Assembly (NCBI GenBank): GCA_026984595.1 | Contig: JALSRW010000341.1 | Span: 1 to 11,291, forward strand | DNA from: Alphaproteobacteria bacterium | GTDB taxonomy: Bacteria; Pseudomonadota; Alphaproteobacteria; Geminicoccales; Geminicoccaceae | DNA: 11,291 bases | Direction: 5' to 3' | Shown here: positions 1-5,554 of the stretch, in pieces | Layout: each line of letters begins with the position of its first letter | Position numbering within the stretch: the stretch's first letter is position 1 | Notes under the pieces: generated by a model | The model's input: the letters and a program-made list of their open reading frames with translations, nothing else | Databases searched by the model: none | What the model was told of the DNA's origin: nothing | Position numbers and translations under genes: made by a program

Positions 1-1069
1 AGGAAAGCGGCAAGAGACGGGTGACATGTCCCATCTTGCGCCCCGGCCGCACTTCCGTCTTGCCGTAGAGATGCAGACGCATTCCGGGCTGCTCGAGACA
101 GGCGGTGGCCCGTTCCACCTCGTCTCCGATCAGATTGGTCATCACCGCGTCGGCGAGACGCACGGTCCGTCCCAGCGGCAGCCCGCAGACCGCCCGCACA
201 TGCTGCTCGAACTGGCTGGTCTCGGCCGCATCCAGCGTCCAGTGGGCGGAATTGTGCGGACGCGGCGCGAGCTCGTTGACCAGCAGCCGACCGTCGTCGG
301 CGAGGAACATCTCGACCGCCAGCAGACCGACCAGATCGAGGGCCACGGCGATACGTTCCGCGAGTTGCACCGCCTCGGCCGCGAGTGCCGGGGCGATCGG
401 CGCCGGCACCGTGCTGACGCGGAGAATGCCGCCCTCGTGACGGTTGGCCGCCGGCTCGTAGCTGGCCATGCGGCTGTCGGCGGCGCGCGCCGTCAGCACC
501 GAGATCTCGAGCCGGAAATCGACCACCGCCTCGGCGATCGCCGGGACCCGCCCGAGCAGGCGCCAGGCCTCGCCGACGGGCAGCTCCGGGCCGACCATCA
601 CCTGCCCCTTGCCGTCATAACCGAAGCGCCGCGATTTCAGGATGCAGCGGCCGCCACAGGCCCGGCGGGCGGCGGCGATGTCGGCCTCGGCCTCGACGGC
701 GTGGAAATCGGCGACGGGCACCCCCAGCGCCGCGAGAAAACGCTTTTCGGCGAGCCGGTCCTGGGTGATGGCGAGCAGCTCGGCGGACGGCCGCACCGGC
801 ACTTTTCCGGCGAGCCGGGCGACGGCCTCGCGCGGCACGTTCTCGAACTCCAGGGTCACCACATCGACGCTGCCGGCGAAGCCGTCCAGCGCAGCGAGAT
901 CGTCATAGGCGGCGACGGTGGCGGCCCGGGCCACCTCGGCCGCGGGTGCATCGGCCTCGGGACAGAAAATGTGGCAGTGATAGCCGAGCCGGGCGGCGGC
1001 CATGGCCGTCATCCGGCCGAGCTGACCGCCGCCCAGAATGCCGATCACCGCGCCCGGCGGAAGCCCCAT
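1..1069 (-). CDS. purK: PurK, N5-carboxyaminoimidazole ribonucleotide synthase (3' end cut by window edge)
   Basis: PurK uses ATP and bicarbonate to carboxylate aminoimidazole ribonucleotide (AIR) to N5-CAIR in cytosolic purine synthesis; PurE then converts this to CAIR. My minus-strand translation gives 356 residues without a stop before base 1. The N-terminal nucleotide-binding motif GILGGGQLGRM is at about residues 10-20. An ATP-grasp segment with FGYDGKGQ is at about 149-156, followed by EAVVDFRLEISV near 190. The family signature NELAPRPHNSAHWT is at about 275-288, followed by TSQFEQH and GLPLG. The last visible residues, GHVTRLLPL, match the family's C-terminal region. Since E. coli PurK is about 355 residues, probably only a short tail is missing. 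The ATG lies 3 bases after the purE stop, so the two genes are almost certainly co-transcribed. Identity is very secure. Confidence 0.95.
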   Translation of the reverse strand, partial: MGLPPGAVIGILGGGQLGRMTAMAAARLGYHCHIFCPEADAPAAEVARAATVAAYDDLAALDGFAGSVDVVTLEFENVPREAVARLAGKVPVRPSAELLAITQDRLAEKRFLAALGVPVADFHAVEAEADIAAARRACGGRCILKSRRFGYDGKGQVMVGPELPVGEAWRLLGRVPAIAEAVVDFRLEISVLTARAADSRMASYEPAANRHEGGILRVSTVPAPIAPALAAEAVQLAERIAVALDLVGLLAVEMFLADDGRLLVNELAPRPHNSAHWTLDAAETSQFEQHVRAVCGLPLGRTVRLADAVMTNLIGDEVERATACLEQPGMRLHLYGKTEVRPGRKMGHVTRLLPLS

Positions 1070-1072
1070 CCT

Positions 1073-1618
1073 TCAATCTCGATCCTGCGGAGTTTCGGCG
1101 ACCCCGGCCGTCTGTCGCTCCCGCCAGGCGGCGTAGCGGGCGGCCAGCCCCTCGTCCTCGAGAGCCAGGATGGCGGCGGCCAACAGGGCCGCATTGGTGG
1201 CCCCGGCGGTACCGATGGCCAATGTCCCGACCGGCACGCCGGCTGGCATCTGGACGATCGAGAGAAGGCTGTCCACGCCCCGCAGAACCCGGCTCTCCAC
1301 CGGCACCCCGAGTACCGGCAAGGGAGTGAGCGAAGCGATCATGCCGGGCAGATGCGCGGCACCTCCGGCACCGGCGATGATCACCCGGATGCCGGCGGCG
1401 CTGGCCCCCCGGGCGAAGGCGAACAGCCGCTCCGGGGTGCGATGGGCGGAGACGATGCGCACCCGATGCCCGACTTCCAGCGCGGTCAGCGTCCGGGCCG
1501 CGGCCTCCATCGTCCGCCAATCGCTGCGACTGCCCATGACGATGGCCACCGGCGGCTCGCGCGGGCCGTCCGCCGTTCCCTCCCGCCCGTTCTGCCGGTC
1601 GCTGCCGGTCTCCGTCAT
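1073..1618 (-). CDS. purE: PurE, N5-carboxyaminoimidazole ribonucleotide mutase (class I)
   Basis: PurE moves the carboxyl group of N5-CAIR to give CAIR, the step after PurK. The protein is 181 residues (E. coli about 169). Visible motifs are VAIVMGSRSDW at 24-34 (substrate phosphate and base loop), SAHRTPE at 57-63 with the catalytic histidine H59, IAGAGGAAHLPG at 81-92, and a C-terminal stretch with GVDSLLSIVQMP and PVGTLAIG. The partner purK and these motifs point to a class I mutase, not an AIR carboxylase. I chose the ATG at 1616-1618 because GAGGGG lies just upstream, and because it leaves about 23 residues before the conserved core, close to other PurE proteins. An open frame continues upstream to 1762, but that stretch overlaps csrA and lacks family similarity. 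The csrA stop lies 10 bases upstream, so the gene probably shares csrA's transcript. Confidence 0.96.
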   Translation of the reverse strand: MTETGSDRQNGREGTADGPREPPVAIVMGSRSDWRTMEAAARTLTALEVGHRVRIVSAHRTPERLFAFARGASAAGIRVIIAGAGGAAHLPGMIASLTPLPVLGVPVESRVLRGVDSLLSIVQMPAGVPVGTLAIGTAGATNAALLAAAILALEDEGLAARYAAWRERQTAGVAETPQDRD

Positions 1619-1628
1619 CCGCCGCCCC

Positions 1629-1877
1629 TCAGCTCTCCGCCTCGCTCGGCGAGCTTCCGGCGACATGGCCGACCAGATGCGAAAGCCTGCGCGCGGTGGT
1701 GGCGGCAGCCGCGTTCTCGGCCTCGATCTGGCGGTAGACTTCCTCGCGCAACACCGAGGCATTGGCCGGAAAGGCGAAGCCCAGCTTGACGCTGCGCCCC
1801 CGCACTTCGACCACCCGGACCTCGATCGTGTTGTTGATGATCACCGCCTGGCCCGCCTTGCGTGTGAGATAGAGCAT
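1629..1877 (-). CDS. csrA: CsrA/RsmA-family RNA-binding translational regulator
   Basis: CsrA is a small dimeric RNA-binding protein that recognises GGA motifs in mRNA leaders and represses or activates translation; motility and carbon metabolism are common targets. The protein is 82 residues. MLYLTRKAGQAVII at the N-terminus, VRVVEVRGRSVKLGF in the middle and SVLREEVYRQIEAE at about 41-54 align directly with E. coli CsrA, including the RNA-contacting arginine in the REE motif. The roughly 27 residues after the core are Ala/Ser-rich and make it longer than the 61-residue E. coli protein. A clean GGAG Shine-Dalgarno (1884-1887) sits 6 bases before the ATG. It is the first gene of a csrA-purE-purK run and is divergent from flgB across 120 bp. 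In Alphaproteobacteria csrA often lies near flagellar genes, so control of flagellar mRNAs is a reasonable inference. Confidence 0.93.
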   Translation of the reverse strand: MLYLTRKAGQAVIINNTIEVRVVEVRGRSVKLGFAFPANASVLREEVYRQIEAENAAAATTARRLSHLVGHVAGSSPSEAES

Positions 1878-1883
1878 CGGTTT

Positions 1884-1887
1884 CTCC
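1884..1887 (-). promoter_or_regulatory. Ribosome binding site of csrA
   Basis: On the minus strand GGAG is followed by AAACCG and the csrA ATG, a 6-base spacing. It supports the chosen csrA start, which is also the family's usual MLxLTR start. Confidence 0.7.
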
Positions 1888-1921
1888 GCTACGGTTCGCG
1901 CAGCAGCCTAACGCCGATCTC

Positions 1922-1936
1922 TTAAGGGCTTGTTAA
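1922..1936. promoter_or_regulatory. Candidate CtrA binding site (TTAA-N7-TTAA) in the csrA/flgB divergent region
   Basis: The plus strand reads TTAA GGGCTTG TTAA followed by C. This is an exact match to the TTAA-N7-TTAA(C) box bound by the response regulator CtrA, which controls early flagellar genes in many Alphaproteobacteria. Two TTAA words this close are unlikely by chance in DNA this rich in GC. The site lies 62 bases before flgB and 45 bases before csrA and is nearly symmetric, so it could act on either or both genes. I could not place a convincing -10 element at a fixed distance. The sequence match is direct; the function is inferred. Confidence 0.55.
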
Positions 1937-1997
1937 CTCTGCCGAGGTAAAGCTGCAACCGAGGACACAGTCGCAGATCCGAGCGCCGGGAGCCCCG

Positions 1998-2402
1998 ATG
2001 CAGACCAACTCGCTTTTCGCCCTCCTTTCCGCCAGGCAACGCTGGCTCGGCGCGCGCTTCAATATCCTCGCCCAGAACGTGGCCAATGCTGACACTCCCG
2101 GCTACGCGCCGCGCGATCTCGACAAGACCAGCTTCGAACGGCTGCTTTCCCGCCGCCTCGCGGGGACGGCGCCGGAGGCCTTGCGGCGCACCGATCCCCG
2201 CCACCTGGGGGCCGCTCCGCCGCGGATCACGGCCGAAGCGCGGGTAGTCCGTTCCGAGGATGTCGCGCCCAACGGCAACGCGGTCGTCCTGGCCGAAGAG
2301 GTCCAGAAGCTGGCGGCCACCGAACGCGACTATGCCCTCGCGACCAGTCTCTTTCGCAAATTCCGGGCAATGTTCGAAACCGCCGTCGCCAGTCCCCGCT
2401 GA
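1998..2402 (+). CDS. flgB: FlgB, flagellar proximal rod protein
   Basis: FlgB forms part of the proximal rod of the flagellar basal body in the periplasm and is secreted by the flagellar export apparatus without a cleaved signal peptide. The protein is 134 residues, normal for the family. The rod/hook-family motif NVANADTPGYAPRDL is at about 27-41. The C-terminal helix region carries NGNAVVLAEEVQKL (about 92-105) and a Y/F-rich tail, as in other FlgB proteins. A GGGAG Shine-Dalgarno lies 5 bases before the ATG. It is the first gene of the plus-strand flagellar operon flgB-flgC-fliE-fliQ-fliR-flhB. The upstream region carries a CtrA-type box, which fits control as an early (class II) flagellar operon. 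Confidence 0.93.
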   Translation: MQTNSLFALLSARQRWLGARFNILAQNVANADTPGYAPRDLDKTSFERLLSRRLAGTAPEALRRTDPRHLGAAPPRITAEARVVRSEDVAPNGNAVVLAEEVQKLAATERDYALATSLFRKFRAMFETAVASPR

Positions 2403-2430
2403 GGCGGTGCGTCGAACGCAGACCGATCCT

Positions 2431-2438
2431 AGGAGAGG
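2431..2438 (+). promoter_or_regulatory. Ribosome binding site of flgC
   Basis: AGGAGAGG lies 6 bases before the flgC ATG in the 42-base flgB-flgC gap. It is one of the strongest Shine-Dalgarno sequences in the window and fixes the flgC start. Confidence 0.75.
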
Positions 2439-2444
2439 CCGGCC

Positions 2445-2852
2445 ATGGAACTCGAAAATTCGTTGACCGTCGCGGCTTCGGGAATGCGGGTCCAGGCCTC
2501 CCGCCTGCGGGTGGTGGCCGAGAACCTGGCCAATGCCCAGGCCACCGCCTCGACACCCGGCGGCGATCCCTACCGACGCAAGGTCATTTCCTTCGCCAGC
2601 AAGCTCGACCGCGCCACCGGCGCCGAGCTCGTGACCGTCCGCCGCTACGATGTCGACCGCTCCGACTTCGTCCTGCGCTACCTGCCCCAGCACCCGGCCG
2701 CCGACGAGCGGGGCTACGTGAAGTTCCCGAACGTCAATCCGCTGATCGAGCTGATGGACATGCGCGAGGCGCAACGCTCCTACGAGGCCAATCTCAGCGT
2801 GCTGCGTTCGGCCCGCGACATGCTGCAGCGGACCATCGATCTGCTGCGCTGA
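2445..2852 (+). CDS. flgC: FlgC, flagellar proximal rod protein
   Basis: FlgC joins FlgB and FlgF to build the proximal rod that crosses the periplasm. The protein is 135 residues, the usual family size. The N-terminal rod-family helix SLTVAASGMRVQASRLRVV leads into ENLANAQATASTPGGDPYRRK at about 26-46, the FlgC form of the ANA motif. VKFPNVNPLIELMDM and REAQRSYEANLSV near the C-terminus form the conserved terminal helix that packs in the rod. The order flgB, flgC, fliE and the short gaps on both sides indicate one transcript. Nothing unusual is seen. Confidence 0.95.
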   Translation: MELENSLTVAASGMRVQASRLRVVAENLANAQATASTPGGDPYRRKVISFASKLDRATGAELVTVRRYDVDRSDFVLRYLPQHPAADERGYVKFPNVNPLIELMDMREAQRSYEANLSVLRSARDMLQRTIDLLR

Positions 2853-2884
2853 ACGCCGTATCCGACCGAGGAGACGAAATCGCC

Positions 2885-3196
2885 ATGACCGATCTTTCCG
2901 TCGCCAAGCTGCTCACCGGCGCTGCCGGTTCGACCCTCGGCCGAGACGGCCGGGCCGACGGCGCCGAAGCCGCCGGCGGCTCCAGCTTCGCCGCCTTCCT
3001 CGAGAGCCAGCTTGCCAGCGCCGAAGCCGCCCTGCGAACCGGCGAGACCGTCTCCAGCCGCGGCCTCGTCGGCAAGGCCGATGTGCAGAGCGTGGTGGAA
3101 GCGGTGACCGCTGCCGAGATGACCCTCAAGGAGGTGACCGCCATCCGCGACCGGGTGGTCGCCGCCTATCAGGAAATCATGCGCATGCCGATCTGA
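2885..3196 (+). CDS. fliE: FliE, flagellar hook-basal body MS-ring/rod junction protein
   Basis: FliE links the MS ring to the proximal rod and is thought to be the first rod component exported. The protein is 103 residues. The N-terminal third is Gly/Ala-rich and variable. The conserved part begins at SFAAFLESQLASAEAAL and continues through KADVQSVVEAVTAAEMTLKEVTAIRDRVVAAYQEIMRMPI; this last segment, ending in a family-typical EIMRMPI, is diagnostic. GAGGAGA (2868-2874) lies 10 bases before the ATG. The gap after flgC is 32 bases. A longer gap of about 134 bases with a hairpin follows before fliQ, so expression may drop after this gene. Confidence 0.95.
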   Translation: MTDLSVAKLLTGAAGSTLGRDGRADGAEAAGGSSFAAFLESQLASAEAALRTGETVSSRGLVGKADVQSVVEAVTAAEMTLKEVTAIRDRVVAAYQEIMRMPI

Positions 3197-3201
3197 GCCG
3201 A

Positions 3202-3219
3202 GGGCGCGGCGCCGCGCCC
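3202..3219 (+). terminator. Perfect GC palindrome between fliE and fliQ (possible attenuator or mRNA end)
   Basis: GGGCGCGGC is followed directly by its reverse complement GCCGCGCCC, an 18-bp perfect palindrome starting 6 bases after the fliE stop. In RNA it can fold as a 7-bp stem with a 4-base loop. Only a weak pyrimidine run (CTCTTCC) follows and there is no U tract, so it may slow transcription or protect the upstream mRNA end instead of stopping transcription fully. Confidence 0.35.
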
Positions 3220-3285
3220 CTCTTCCACGGTGCGCCGGCGGGCGGGCGGCGGCACGGCCCTCTGCTCTCCGCCCCGCCCGGCAAG

Positions 3286-3329
3286 CCGGCCATCGCTCGA
3301 GGATTGCCCGGCCATCAATCGAGGATTGC
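3286..3329 (+). repeat. 22-bp tandem duplication covering the fliQ ribosome binding site
   Basis: Bases 3286-3307 and 3308-3329 are two adjacent 22-bp copies, both starting CCGGCCATC and ending TCGAGGATTGC. They match at 20 of 22 positions; copy 1 has GC where copy 2 has AA at positions 10-11. The second copy ends one base before the fliQ ATG, so its GAGGA is the functional Shine-Dalgarno with 5-base spacing. The first copy places an identical GAGGA exactly 22 bases further upstream, followed by an in-frame TTG (3304) that could be a minor start. Confidence 0.85.
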
Positions 3330-3330
3330 G

Positions 3331-3603
3331 ATGACTGCCGAAACGGTGTTCGACCTCGCCCGCGAAACCATCTGGGTGGCCATGATGATCGGCGGACCGC
3401 CGCTGCTCGCGGCGCTGGTGGTGGGCCTCGCCGTGTCGCTCTTGCAGGCCCTCACCCAGATCCAGGAACTGACCCTCACCCTGGTGCCGAAGATGGCCGC
3501 CATCTTCGCCGCCCTGGCCTTTTCCCTCCCCTTCATGTGGGCGACGCTGGAGAGCTTCGGCGAGCGGCTCTACAATCGCATCGGCACCTTGGGGCTCGGC
3601 TGA
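3331..3603 (+). CDS. fliQ: FliQ, flagellar export gate membrane protein
   Basis: FliQ is a small inner-membrane protein that, with FliP and FliR, forms the helical gate of the flagellar type III export apparatus. With the ATG at 3331 the protein is 90 residues (E. coli 89). Two membrane segments are visible at about 15-40 and 52-72. The family loop LLQALTQIQELTLTLVPKM at about 37-55 joins them. GAGGA lies 5 bases before this ATG. An in-frame TTG at 3304 would add 9 residues encoded by the duplicated leader; it is less likely because FliQ proteins begin close to MT-x-E-x-V. The gene ends 5 bases before the fliR start. Confidence 0.94.
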   Translation: MTAETVFDLARETIWVAMMIGGPPLLAALVVGLAVSLLQALTQIQELTLTLVPKMAAIFAALAFSLPFMWATLESFGERLYNRIGTLGLG

Positions 3604-3608
3604 AGGGC

Positions 3609-4364
3609 ATGCTCGGCGATGCGCTGGTGCTGGAGCTGACGGCGGCGGCCCTGGTGTTCGCCCGTGTGGGCGGCTGCATCATGGTCCTGCCGGCCTTCGG
3701 CGAGGCCTTCGTCTCGCCCCGCATCCGTCTCGCCCTGGCCCTGGCCGTCACCCTCGTGCTGGTGCCGGTGGTGGGGGTGGAGCTGGCCCGCCCCCTGGAC
3801 GATGCGATGCTGCTCCTGGCGTTGCTGCAGGAGCTGCTGATCGGCACCGCCCTGGGCCTCGCCGCGCGCTTCGCTCTGGCGGCCATGAACCTCGCCGGCA
3901 CCGTCATCGCCCTGCAATCGGCGCTGTCCGCCGCCGCCTTCTTCGATCCCCACGAGGGAACGCAGAGTGCGATTACCAGCAATTTCCTGACCACCGCCGG
4001 CCTCACCCTGCTGCTGGTGGTCGACGGTCACCACTATCTGCTGGCGGGTCTCGCCCACAGCTTCGCCGTCACCCCCCAGCTCACCGCCTATCCGGCGGCC
4101 GATTTCGCCGATCTCCTGATACGCGCCTCGACCGACCTGTTCGTGGCGGCGGTCCGGATCGCGGCACCGGTGATCCTGGTGACCACGGTGATCAATCTGA
4201 CCTTCGGCTTCTTTTCCCGTCTGGTACCCGGAATCCAGGTGTTCTTCATCGCCATGCCGCTGCAGGTGCTGGCCGCCATCGGTGCGTTGCTCGTGGGCTT
4301 CGCCGCCGGGGGCCGGGTGTTCCTCGAGGGCGTGCAGGCCAGCATCGCCCCCTTCGCCGGCTGA
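3609..4364 (+). CDS. fliR: FliR, flagellar export gate membrane protein
   Basis: FliR is the single-copy subunit of the FliPQR export gate in the inner membrane and contacts FlhB. The protein is 251 residues (E. coli 261) and almost wholly hydrophobic. Diagnostic stretches are FARVGGCIMVLPAFGE near the N-terminus, IALQSALSAAAFFDPHEGTQ at about 100-119, a VDGHHYLLAGLAHSF segment at 138-152, and INLTFGFFSRLVPGIQVFF at about 195-213. I chose the ATG at 3609, 5 bases past the fliQ stop, because upstream codons in this frame lie inside fliQ. The AAGGG before it is only 1 base away, so translation is probably coupled to fliQ termination. Confidence 0.95.
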   Translation: MLGDALVLELTAAALVFARVGGCIMVLPAFGEAFVSPRIRLALALAVTLVLVPVVGVELARPLDDAMLLLALLQELLIGTALGLAARFALAAMNLAGTVIALQSALSAAAFFDPHEGTQSAITSNFLTTAGLTLLLVVDGHHYLLAGLAHSFAVTPQLTAYPAADFADLLIRASTDLFVAAVRIAAPVILVTTVINLTFGFFSRLVPGIQVFFIAMPLQVLAAIGALLVGFAAGGRVFLEGVQASIAPFAG

Positions 4365-4373
4365 GCGCCAGCG

Positions 4374-5453
4374 ATGGCCGAGGAACGCAAGGAACAGGGC
4401 GAAAAGACCGAACAACCGACGCAACGGCGGCTCGATCAGGCTCGCGAGCGCGGTCAGGTCCCGAGTTCCCGCGAGATCTCCAGCCTGTTCCTGTTCGCGG
4501 CCGGATTGCTGCTGTTCGGCGTCGGCGGCGGGTACGGGCTGGCGCCGCTCGAGCAGCTCTTACGGATCCCCTTCGAGGCGGTGCGCGATGTCGGCCCCGA
4601 ACAGTCGCCGCTCTCTTCGGCGATCGGCCATGCGTTGCGCGCGGGGCTGCTGCTGGTGATGGTCCCGGTCGGAGCGATGACGGTGGCGGCGGTGCTGGCC
4701 TCGGCGGTGCAGCATGCGATCGTCTGGAACGGCCAGGCGGTCGTTCCGAAGCTGGAGCGCATTTCGCCGGCACGCGGCCTGTCGCGGATCTTCTCCCTCA
4801 AGGGCCTGGCCGAGCTCGTCAAGAACATCGCCAAGATCGCCTTCGCCGGCCTCGCCGCCGCGGTGGTACTGATGCCCGAAGCGGGCCGGCTCGAGGCCGT
4901 GCCCGCCCTGCCACTGGTATCCTCGGTCGGCTATCTCGCCAGCCTGTCGTTGCGCCTGCTGCTGGCCATGACCATCGCCGTGATGATCATCGCCGCCGCC
5001 GACTATGCCTGGCAGCGCGCGAGCCACATGCGGGAAATGCGCATGACGCGCCAGGAGCTCAAGGACGAACACAAGGAAACCGAGGGCGATCCGATGATCC
5101 GCCAGCGGCTGCGGGCACTGCGCATGGAGCGGGCCCGGCAGCGGATGATGGCCGAGGTTCCGCAGAGCACGGTGGTGATCACCAACCCGACCCATTACGC
5201 GGTGGCCCTGCGCTATGTGCCCGAGGAGACGCCGGCTCCCAAGGTGCTGGCCAAGGGCACCGATCTGGTGGCCTTGAAGATCCGCGAGATCGCCCGCGAG
5301 CACGGCGTGCCGATCGTCGAGAACCCGCCCCTCGCCCGCCTGCTGCACGGCAGCAGCGAGATCGGCAAGTTCATCCCCCAGGCCCATTACGAAGCGGTGG
5401 CGGAGATCATCGCCACCGTCATGCGCCTGAAAAAGGGTCCCGCCGGGCTTTGA
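4374..5453 (+). CDS. flhB: FlhB, flagellar export switch protein
   Basis: FlhB is an inner-membrane component of the flagellar export apparatus. Its cytoplasmic domain self-cleaves and switches export from rod/hook to filament subunits. The protein is 359 residues (E. coli 382). The family N-terminus EKTEQPTQRRLDQARERGQVP is followed by four membrane segments at about 35-52, 85-112, 150-170 and 190-212. The cytoplasmic part begins with DEHKETEGDPMIRQR, and the autocleavage motif NPTH is at 271-274, with cleavage expected between N271 and P272. The C-terminal region carries VLAKGTDLVALKIREIA and the ENPPLAR segment. Nothing essential is missing. It starts 9 bases after fliR with only a weak Shine-Dalgarno, so it is probably translationally coupled, and it appears to be the last gene of the flagellar operon. 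Confidence 0.97.
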   Translation: MAEERKEQGEKTEQPTQRRLDQARERGQVPSSREISSLFLFAAGLLLFGVGGGYGLAPLEQLLRIPFEAVRDVGPEQSPLSSAIGHALRAGLLLVMVPVGAMTVAAVLASAVQHAIVWNGQAVVPKLERISPARGLSRIFSLKGLAELVKNIAKIAFAGLAAAVVLMPEAGRLEAVPALPLVSSVGYLASLSLRLLLAMTIAVMIIAAADYAWQRASHMREMRMTRQELKDEHKETEGDPMIRQRLRALRMERARQRMMAEVPQSTVVITNPTHYAVALRYVPEETPAPKVLAKGTDLVALKIREIAREHGVPIVENPPLARLLHGSSEIGKFIPQAHYEAVAEIIATVMRLKKGPAGL

Positions 5454-5472
5454 GACGGCCGCCCGAGAGTGT

Positions 5473-5500
5473 TTGATTTCGCAAGCGTGTCGCGCATAAT
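5473..5500 (+). promoter_or_regulatory. Candidate sigma70-type promoter of the ABC importer operon
   Basis: TTGATT (5473-5478) and CATAAT (5495-5500) lie 16 bases apart, matching the -35 and -10 consensus at 4 of 6 and 5 of 6 positions. They are 55 bases before the binding-protein ATG. The surrounding DNA is GC-rich, so this AT-rich pair stands out. No operator palindrome is obvious. Confidence 0.5.
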
Positions 5501-5541
5501 GCCGCTCCGTTGGCACGCAGCAGAAACGTGCCCGAGAAACC

Positions 5542-5548
5542 AGGGAGG
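5542..5548 (+). promoter_or_regulatory. Ribosome binding site of the binding-protein gene
   Basis: AGGGAGG lies 6 bases before the ATG at 5555. It decides for this start over the in-frame ATG at 5510, which would place a charged, non-hydrophobic stretch before the signal peptide. Confidence 0.75.
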
Positions 5549-5554
5549 TTTGGC

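Noticed and set aside
1619..1762. A longer PurE starting at 1762.
   Set aside because: The extra 48 residues are Arg/Pro-rich, overlap csrA and have no similarity to PurE; the ATG at 1618 has a Shine-Dalgarno and gives a normal length.
26..1789. Open frame of 587 codons on the plus strand across purK, purE and csrA.
   Set aside because: It is antisense to three well-supported genes, and its translation has no recognisable domain.
1937..1997. TAAAG near 1948 as a sigma28 promoter for flgB.
   Set aside because: No GCCGATAA-like -10 element follows at the expected distance.
3537..3608. A longer FliR starting at 3537 inside fliQ.
   Set aside because: The added 24 residues are a charged, frame-shifted reading of fliQ; FliR proteins start right at the hydrophobic segment, as with the ATG at 3609.
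5511..5530. TGGCAC upstream of the binding-protein gene as a sigma54 -24 element.
   Set aside because: The required GC at the -12 position is missing at the right spacing (AA is there instead).
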